Shown: in pieces, positions 56,871 through 62,551 of the stretch
Position numbering within the stretch: position 1 is the first letter of the stretch
Layout of the letters: each line of letters starts with the position of its first letter
Assembly (NCBI GenBank): GCA_019509985.1
Contig: JAEKLF010000070.1
Location: forward strand, 1-62,551
Length of the DNA: 62,551 bases
DNA from: Burkholderiales bacterium
GTDB lineage: Bacteria; Pseudomonadota; Gammaproteobacteria; Burkholderiales; Burkholderiaceae_C
Direction of reading: 5' to 3'
The notes under the pieces: generated by a model
Database searches by the model: none
What the model was told of the DNA's origin: nothing
Seen by the model: only the letters and a program-made list of their open reading frames with translations
Program-made: the position numbers and the translations under genes

Positions 56871-58589
56871 ATGCCCAGCGCACTGCCAAACCCACGCTTC
56901 GACCACTTCTACCGCTACGACGAACTGACCGCCCTGCTGTTCGCCTATGCCGAAGCCCGCCCCAACCTCGTGTCGGTGCGCTCCATCGGCAAGAGCTTCG
57001 AGGGCCGCGACCTCTGGGTCGTCGTCGTCACGAATCTCGCCAGCGGCATGGACATCGACAAGCCGGCGCTATGGGTGGACGGCAACATCCACGCGGCCGA
57101 GCTGACGGCGTCCACCACCTGCCTGTACTACCTGCAGCAGCTGCTCAGCCTGCATGGCGGCACGTCGGCCGAGGCGCAGCAGGTGAACCGGCTGCTGGAC
57201 ACGCGCACCCTCTACATCGTGCCGCGCCTGAACCCCGACGGCGCCGAGCTGGCGCTGGCCGACCGGCCTCGCCACATCCGCAGCTCGACGCGGCCCTACC
57301 CCTATACGGAAGAGTCCGTCGACGGCCTGACGCTGGAGGACATCGACGGCGACGGGCGCATCCTGACGATGCGCGTGCCCGATCCGCATGGCGGCTACAA
57401 GAAGCACGCCGGCGATCCGCGCCTGATGGTGGCGCGCGAGCCCGGCGAGCATGGCGGTGAGTACTACCGCCTCATTCCCGAGGGCTTCATCAAGAACCAC
57501 GACGGCCTGACCGTCAAGGTCAATGCCGACCGTGAAGGCCTGGACCTGAACCGCAATTTCCCCGGCGAATGGCGCCAGGAGTTCCAGCAGCTCGGCGCCG
57601 GCCCCTACCCGACCAGCGAGCCCGAGGTGCGCGCCATGGTCGAGTTCATCACGGGTCATCCCAATATCGGCGCGGCCATCAGCTATCACACGCACAGCGG
57701 CGTCATCCTGCGCCCCTGCGGCACGCGCAGCGACAAGGACATGACGCCCGAGGACCTGTGGCTGTTCCAGCGCTTCTCGGCGCTGGGCGAGAAGCACACC
57801 GGCTATCCCGCCGTCAGCATCTACGAGGACTTCCGCTACCACCCCAAGGACGTCATCACCGGCACGCAGGACTGGGTCTACGAACACCTCGGCGCGCTGT
57901 TCTGGGTCGTCGAGCTGTGGTCGCCCAAGAAGGAAGCGGGCCTGGACGATGACAAGTGGATCGACTGGTACCGCGAGCACCCGGTCGAGGACGACCTGAA
58001 GCTGCTGAAGTGGAGCGACGAGCAGTGCGGCGGCCAGGCGCATGTGGCGTGGACGCCCTTCCAGCATCCGCAGCTCGGCGCCGTGGAAATCGGCGGCTGG
58101 GACAAGATGAACTACTGGCGCAACCCGCCGCCGGCGCTGCGTGAGCGCGAAGCCGCGCGCTTCCCGGCCTGGATGACGCAGATCGCGATGAGCCTGCCCA
58201 AGCTGGAGCTCGTGCGCACGGAGGTCCGCGCCCTGGGCCCCGACATGTGGCGCGTGCGCCTGGCCGTGGCCAATGCCGGCTACCTGCCCGCCTACGTGAC
58301 GCAACGCGCGCTGGAGCGCAAGACGGTGCGCGGCGTGATGTTCGAGATCCACATGCCCTCGGGTGACCCAAGCATCAGCCTCGTCAGCGGCAAGGAGCGC
58401 ATGGAAGGCCCGCAGCTCGAAGGCCATGCGCCCAAGCAGAGTCAGCTGGCCTTCCTGGGCAACAAGCAGGTCACCGGCGACCGCGCCGTGGCTGAGTGGG
58501 TCGTGCGCGCGCCGGTCGGCACGCGGCTGGCCCTGTCGGCGAGCGCGGAGCGGGCGGGCGTGGTGCGGACCGAGGTGGTGCTGGACTGA
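56871..58589 (+). CDS. M14-family zinc carboxypeptidase
   Basis: The 572-aa metallopeptidase has the zinc ligands HxxE in WVDGNIHAAELT (~residues 72-77) and the third His in ISYHTHSG (~270); the catalytic Glu is in WVVELWSP (~345). RNFPGEW and LNPDGAE are further M14 words. No signal peptide is visible, so it may be cytosolic or leave by another route. The C-terminal ~130 residues form a beta-rich module ending TEVVLD. An AAGGA ribosome site precedes the ATG. It stands alone after the two-component genes. Confidence 0.9.
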   Translation: MPSALPNPRFDHFYRYDELTALLFAYAEARPNLVSVRSIGKSFEGRDLWVVVVTNLASGMDIDKPALWVDGNIHAAELTASTTCLYYLQQLLSLHGGTSAEAQQVNRLLDTRTLYIVPRLNPDGAELALADRPRHIRSSTRPYPYTEESVDGLTLEDIDGDGRILTMRVPDPHGGYKKHAGDPRLMVAREPGEHGGEYYRLIPEGFIKNHDGLTVKVNADREGLDLNRNFPGEWRQEFQQLGAGPYPTSEPEVRAMVEFITGHPNIGAAISYHTHSGVILRPCGTRSDKDMTPEDLWLFQRFSALGEKHTGYPAVSIYEDFRYHPKDVITGTQDWVYEHLGALFWVVELWSPKKEAGLDDDKWIDWYREHPVEDDLKLLKWSDEQCGGQAHVAWTPFQHPQLGAVEIGGWDKMNYWRNPPPALREREAARFPAWMTQIAMSLPKLELVRTEVRALGPDMWRVRLAVANAGYLPAYVTQRALERKTVRGVMFEIHMPSGDPSISLVSGKERMEGPQLEGHAPKQSQLAFLGNKQVTGDRAVAEWVVRAPVGTRLALSASAERAGVVRTEVVLD

Positions 58590-58621
58590 GTGGTGGCAGC
58601 GCAGCCGTTCAGCATCTGCGA

Positions 58622-59089
58622 TCAGTCCTGACGCCGGCCCGCTTCGACGTTGGCATCGGGCGATTCCTCCCAGCGCTGAGTCGCTGTGTTCCAACGCATG
58701 GTCTTGTCGGGCTTGCGTCGGAGCTGGGCGCGCTCCTGGCGCGACTGCCGGCTCGGCCGGTCGCAACCGCCGCAATCGCAGACATCGGCCGCATCGCAGC
58801 AGCCATCGTCCAGCCCCAGGTCCACGTCGCAGTGGCCGCGCTGCGAAGCCGTCGCATGCCGCAGCAACGGCACGTCGATCCGGCACTCCCGGTAGACCTC
58901 GCCGCAGCGGCGCAGCCTGAGCTTCAGCACCGCCAGCCCACGCCGCAAACCCCAGCGCCGGATGGCTCGCGCGCCCAGCGCGGAACAGCTCGCCCGCCCG
59001 GTGTGCGCGCGGTAGGCGCAGCAAAAACCCTTGTGGGGCGAGACATAGCGCTGATAGACGCCGATGGCGGTCAGCGCAAGTTCGCGCAT
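58622..59089 (-). CDS. yidD: YidD-like protein with Cys-rich C-terminal tail
   Basis: The 155-aa protein begins like YidD, a small helper of membrane protein insertion: IGVYQRYVSPHKGFCCAYRA, then SCSALGARAIRRWGLRRGL and a Cys at 62. The central Cys pair of YidD (Cys-x11-Cys) is kept. After residue 80 comes an extension absent from short YidD: HCDVDLGLDDGCCDAADVCDC, then GGC (Cys 87, 97, 98, 104, 106, 109), like a metal-binding knuckle, and a basic end. The start overlaps the YpfH-like stop (TGATG). It is not in the usual rpmH-rnpA-yidC neighbourhood. Confidence 0.72.
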   Translation of the reverse strand: MRELALTAIGVYQRYVSPHKGFCCAYRAHTGRASCSALGARAIRRWGLRRGLAVLKLRLRRCGEVYRECRIDVPLLRHATASQRGHCDVDLGLDDGCCDAADVCDCGGCDRPSRQSRQERAQLRRKPDKTMRWNTATQRWEESPDANVEAGRRQD

Positions 59090-59757
59090 CAGTCGACCGG
59101 CTTTTCGCTTTCCTGCGCCGCCACCACCGCCTCCCGCCACAGGCGCGCCGGGATGAAGGTGCGCAGCTGCTCCATGGCCTTGGCGATCAGCGCCGGGTGC
59201 AGGCCGTGGTCGATGTGGGGCAGCAGGTCGGCGGTCACGTCGGCGCCCAGATCCACCAGGGACTGTGCCGCATCGACGACATGCCGATACGGGAAGCGCT
59301 CGTCCGCCAGGCCATGCAGGAGGTGCACGCAGACGTCCTGCGGCGCATGTTCGGGCCGCGACAGGTAGCCGCCGGCAAAGGACAGCACGCGGCCGACGAG
59401 TTCGGGTTCGGCCTGCACGGCCTCCAGCGCCAGCAGCGCGCCGTCGCCCACGCCGGCCAGGGCCACATGCTGCCAGGGCAGGTCCAGCTTGCGGGCTTCC
59501 AGGCGCAGGCGCTCGATCAAGTGGGGCAGGGCCGCGGCGACGTTTTCCGGGCTGGGCGCTTCGTCCGCCCACCAGCGGCAGCGGCCCTCGGCGTCGCGCA
59601 GCGGCGGGTGCAGGTTCAGCGTCAGGGCCTTGGGGTATTGCGCGTGCAGGGCCGCGGCCAGGGCGGCGAGGGTGTCGGGGCCGTCGGGGGCGATGCCGCT
59701 GTCGGGCAGCAGGGCGAACAACAGATCCGGCGCTGTTGCATCTTGGGGGAGGCTCAT
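59089..59757 (-). CDS. YpfH-like carboxylesterase-fold protein lacking the nucleophile Ser
   Basis: The 222-aa alpha/beta-hydrolase-fold protein resembles the esterase YpfH family (phospholipase/carboxylesterase, PF02230-type). The nucleophile elbow, GFSQG in relatives, reads GVGDG (residues 102-106), so Ser is replaced by Gly. The Asp in HGLADERFPY (~150) and His in DHGLHPAL (~187) are in place. It is probably a non-enzymatic relative or has changed its chemistry. It is co-translated with the YidD-like gene. Confidence 0.72.
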   Translation of the reverse strand: MSLPQDATAPDLLFALLPDSGIAPDGPDTLAALAAALHAQYPKALTLNLHPPLRDAEGRCRWWADEAPSPENVAAALPHLIERLRLEARKLDLPWQHVALAGVGDGALLALEAVQAEPELVGRVLSFAGGYLSRPEHAPQDVCVHLLHGLADERFPYRHVVDAAQSLVDLGADVTADLLPHIDHGLHPALIAKAMEQLRTFIPARLWREAVVAAQESEKPVD

Positions 59758-59819
59758 GCAGAGATTGTGAGCCGTGACGGCTATCCTGAGGCGTTGTCCC
59801 CCTGTCCAGGCTTGCCCCG

Positions 59820-60281
59820 ATGGATCTGAACGTGAATGGCCAGGCCCTGGCCCTGCCCGACATTGCCAGCGACCCGGCGATGCCGCTGCTGTGGGTGCTG
59901 CGCGACGGCCTGAACCTGACCGGCACCAAGTTCGGCTGCGGCATTGCGGCCTGCGGCGCCTGCACCGTCCACGTGGACGGCCTGGCCGTGCGGTCCTGCG
60001 TGACGCCGCTGGGCGCCGTGCAGGGCAAGGCCGTCACCACCATCGAGGGCCTGGGCAGCAAGGATCACCCGCACGCGCTGCAGCTCGCCTGGCTGGCCGA
60101 GCAGGTGCCGCAATGCGGCTACTGCCAGAGCGGCATGCTGATGGCGGCCGCGGCGCTGCTGGCGAAAAACAAGGCGCCGAGCGACGCCGACATCGACGCG
60201 GCCATGACCAACCTGTGCCGCTGCGGCACCTATCCCCGCGTGCGGGCGGCCATCAAGCAGGCCGCCAAGGGGCTGAAGTGA
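59820..60281 (+). CDS. iorA: (2Fe-2S) subunit of aldehyde/isoquinoline oxidoreductase (IorA type)
   Basis: The 153-aa electron-transfer subunit of a molybdenum hydroxylase binds two [2Fe-2S] clusters. The first uses Cys40, 45, 48 (CGIAACGAC) and Cys60; the second is on a C-terminal helical bundle with CGYCQSG (~99-105) and CRCGTYPRV (~136-144). Length is standard. The ATG at 59820 has no strong ribosome site. The stop overlaps the GTG start of the large subunit (GTGA). It probably oxidises N-heterocycles or aldehydes. Confidence 0.92.
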   Translation: MDLNVNGQALALPDIASDPAMPLLWVLRDGLNLTGTKFGCGIAACGACTVHVDGLAVRSCVTPLGAVQGKAVTTIEGLGSKDHPHALQLAWLAEQVPQCGYCQSGMLMAAAALLAKNKAPSDADIDAAMTNLCRCGTYPRVRAAIKQAAKGLK

Positions 60282-62551
60282 AGCGCCGCACGCTGCTGCT
60301 CAGTGGCCTGGGCGCGGCCGGCGCGCTCATCGTCGGCTGGGGCCTCATGCCGCCACGCTCTCGGCTCGGCAGCAAGAGCCTGCTGCCGCCGGTCGACGGC
60401 GAGGTGGCGCTGAACGGCTGGATCAAGGTCGCCGCCGACGGCACGGTGCTGCTGGCCATGAACCGCAGCGAGATGGGCCAGGGCGTGCACACGGCGCTGG
60501 CCCAGCTCGTCGCCGAGGAGCTGGACGTGCCGCTGCACACGGTGCGGCTCACCGAGGCCGGCCACGACGCGATCTACGGCAATGTCGCCGCGACGCTGGG
60601 CAACATCCCCTTCGGTCCGCGTGACCGCGAGGCGGGCAGCGGCGCCTTCAGGTTCTCGTCCTGGATCACGACCAAGGTGGCGCGTGAACTCGGGCTGAAC
60701 CTGACCGGCGGCTCCTCGTCGACAGCCGACGCCTGGGAACCGCTGCGACTGGCCGCCGCCACCGCGCGCGCCCAGTTGCTCGGCGCCGCGGCGCTCAAGC
60801 ACAAGCTGCCGGTGGCCGAGCTGACGGTCAAGGCCGGCGTCATTCAGCATGCCAGCGGGCCGCTCGGCCATTACGGCGACGTCGCTGCCCAGGCCGCGCT
60901 GACGCCGCCGGGCGAGGTCAGGCTGAAAGCCGCCAACGAATGGGCACAGATCGGCCAGGCCCTGCCGCGGCTGGACCTGGCGGCCAAGGTGGATGGCAGC
61001 GCACGCTACGGCCTGGACGTGCGCGAACACGGCCAGGTCTTCGCCGCCATCCGCCATTGCCCGATGCTGGGCGGCGGCCTGGGGCCGGCCAATGTCGATG
61101 CCATCCGCGCGCGGCCGGGCGTGCTGCGTGTCGTCGAGCTCGGGCCCATCGCCGGCTCCACCGCGGCCTACGCGGTCGTCGCTGGCACCACCTGGCATGC
61201 CCGCGAGGCCGCCAAGGCGCTGGACGTGGCCTGGCAGGCGCCGCCGGGCGGCCGCCTCGACTCCAAGGCCATCCTGGCGGACCTTGAGCGCCAGGCCCGC
61301 GAGGCCCACGCGGCCGGCACCGGCTTTGCCTTCCTGAAGCAGGGCGACGCCAAGGCCGCGCTGGCCGACGCGACCACGAAGCTTGAGGCCGTCTACAGCG
61401 CACCTTATCTCGCGCACGTGACGATGGAGCCGATGAACTGCACGGCGCAGGTGCTGGACGGCCACGTCACCGTCTGGGCGCCGACCCAGGTGCCGGGCTT
61501 CGCCCGTGACGTGGCCGCACGTGTCGCTGGCGTGTCGCCCGAGAACGTGACCGTGCACGTGACCTACCTCGGCGGCGGCTTCGGCCGGCGCCTGGACGTT
61601 GACTTCATCGGCCAGGCCGTGCGCGTGGCGCTGGAGACGGCCGGCCTGCCGGTGCAGCTGAGCTGGTCGCGCGAGGAGGACATGGCGCACGACTTCTACC
61701 GTCCCGCCGAGGTGGCCGTGCTGCAGGGCGGCCTGGACGCGTCGGGCAAGCCGGTGGCGCTGGCGATCACGAACGCGGGCGACGCGATCTTCCCGCGCTG
61801 GGCCGAGCGCGTCATGCCGGGACTCGTGCTGACTCTGGATGTGCTCAACCGCAACGCCTTCCCCGACGCCCGCGCCCCGGCCGCGCTGCTGGCGCGCGGC
61901 GACGCGCCGGACAAGACGGCGTCCGAGGGCCTGTTCGACCTCGCCTACGCCATCCCGAACGCGCGCATCGCCCACCAACCCACGCACAGCGGCGTGCCGG
62001 TGGGCATGTGGCGCTCGGTCGGGCATTCGCACCATGCCTTCTTCAAGGAAGGCTTCATCGACGAGCTGGCCCATGCGGCCAAGGCCGACCCGATGGCCTT
62101 TCGCCTGGACCTGCTGGACGGCCTGCCGCGCCACCAGGCGGTGCTCAAGCGCGCCGCCGAGGCGGCCGGCTGGGGTCAGCCGCTGCCGGCCGGCGTGGCG
62201 CGCGGCGTGGCCGTGCACGAGAGCTTCGGCAGCAAAGCCACGCGTGCGACGCGTCATCTGCGCGATCGACTGCGGCACCGTCGTCAACCCGGGCATCGTC
62301 GTGCGCCAGGTGGAGAGCAGCATCGTCTTCGGGCTGACGGCGGCGCTGTGGGGCCGCATCGACATCGTCGGCGGCGAAGTGCAGCAGAAGAGCTTCCCCG
62401 ACCAACCGCTGCTGACGCTGGCGCAATGCCCCGTCATCGAAACCTATTTCGTGCCCAGCGCGGGCCCGCCCACGGGCGTCGGTGAACCGGCCACGCCGCC
62501 GGTCGCGCCAGCACTGGCCAATGCCTGGTTCGCGCTGACGGGGGAAAGGCG
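60278..62551 (+). CDS. iorB: Molybdopterin subunit of aldehyde/isoquinoline oxidoreductase (IorB type), frameshifted and cut by the window edge
   Basis: The large subunit of the molybdenum hydroxylase starts at GTG 60278 with a Tat-like N-terminus ([19 protein letters not shown]). Two molybdopterin domains follow: [13 protein letters not shown] (~residue 60), [19 protein letters not shown] (~430) and [18 protein letters not shown] (~580). After HESFGS (62233) the frame changes: the continuing family sequence [20 protein letters not shown] is read one base over (62235 on). About 13 residues (VVAQVAEVS-like) are missing between, so this is a small deletion plus frameshift. The shifted frame is open to the window edge, ending [11 protein letters not shown], near the natural end. 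Confidence 0.85.

Noticed and set aside
58622..60061. 479-codon minus-strand frame containing the YidD-like gene
   Set aside because: Only the last 155 codons match YidD; the upstream part overlaps the YpfH-like gene out of frame and crosses the iorA start.
60230..62437. 735-codon open frame on the minus strand
   Set aside because: It is antisense to iorB, with His/Arg/Gln-rich low-complexity translation and no domain recognisable.

Overview
The window is GC-rich, densely packed bacterial DNA. Its gene content points to the Burkholderiales, most likely the Roseateles/Mitsuaria/Pelomonas group (Sphaerotilaceae). The clues are a TrpRS with a C-terminal extension, an IorA/IorB-type molybdenum hydroxylase, many TonB-dependent receptors, a TrhO rhodanese and a Gsp secretion system. 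The genus is inferred from gene content only. No rRNA, tRNA, CRISPR array, phage or insertion sequence was seen.

Layout. 1-3778 (-): type II secretion genes gspG-gspF-gspE and a TIGR03790-type lipoprotein. 4226-9163: a TSUP permease, an HDOD protein, two diguanylate cyclases and an amino-acid-type binding protein. 9317-15877: an RluA-type pseudouridine synthase, a TIGR02285 binding protein, a MurA-family enzyme, a small membrane protein, TrhO, a VOC protein, an HTH protein and phosphatidylserine decarboxylase. 15874-30998: a carbohydrate locus. On the minus strand it runs TonB receptor, GH1, binding protein, two permeases, ATPase, a halogenase relic, GH30 and an SGNH acetylesterase; GH3 and a LacI-type regulator are divergent. 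31232-41077: trpS, an ECF sigma factor with a Ser/Thr kinase, a long-chain acyl-CoA ligase, a LysR regulator and malate synthase G. 41366-51343: three related TonB receptors plus a geranylgeranyl-reductase-type flavoprotein. 51411-54828 (-): a beta-oxidation-like trio (hydratase, dehydrogenase, thiolase) behind a TetR-type palindrome. 54946-62551: a LytS/LytTR two-component pair, an M14 carboxypeptidase, a YidD-like protein, a YpfH-like hydrolase and iorA/iorB, which runs off the end.

How it fits together. The 15.9-31.0 kb block reads as one system for a beta-glucan, possibly O-acetylated. A TonB receptor brings oligosaccharides across the outer membrane, GH30, GH3 and the acetylesterase trim them, a CUT1 ABC importer takes up sugars and GH1 finishes cytoplasmic hydrolysis. 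A perfect LacI-type palindrome lies in the divergent promoter region and a near copy lies inside the regulator gene.

Most unusual signals: (i) a family of about 140-bp structured intergenic repeats (four copies) whose central hairpin shows compensatory base changes and which always lie co-oriented with the flanking genes; (ii) three genes damaged by internal deletions with frame loss (tryptophan-halogenase relic, first TonB receptor of the trio, iorB); (iii) a YpfH-like hydrolase without its serine nucleophile; (iv) an ECF sigma factor paired with a kinase and no visible anti-sigma factor.
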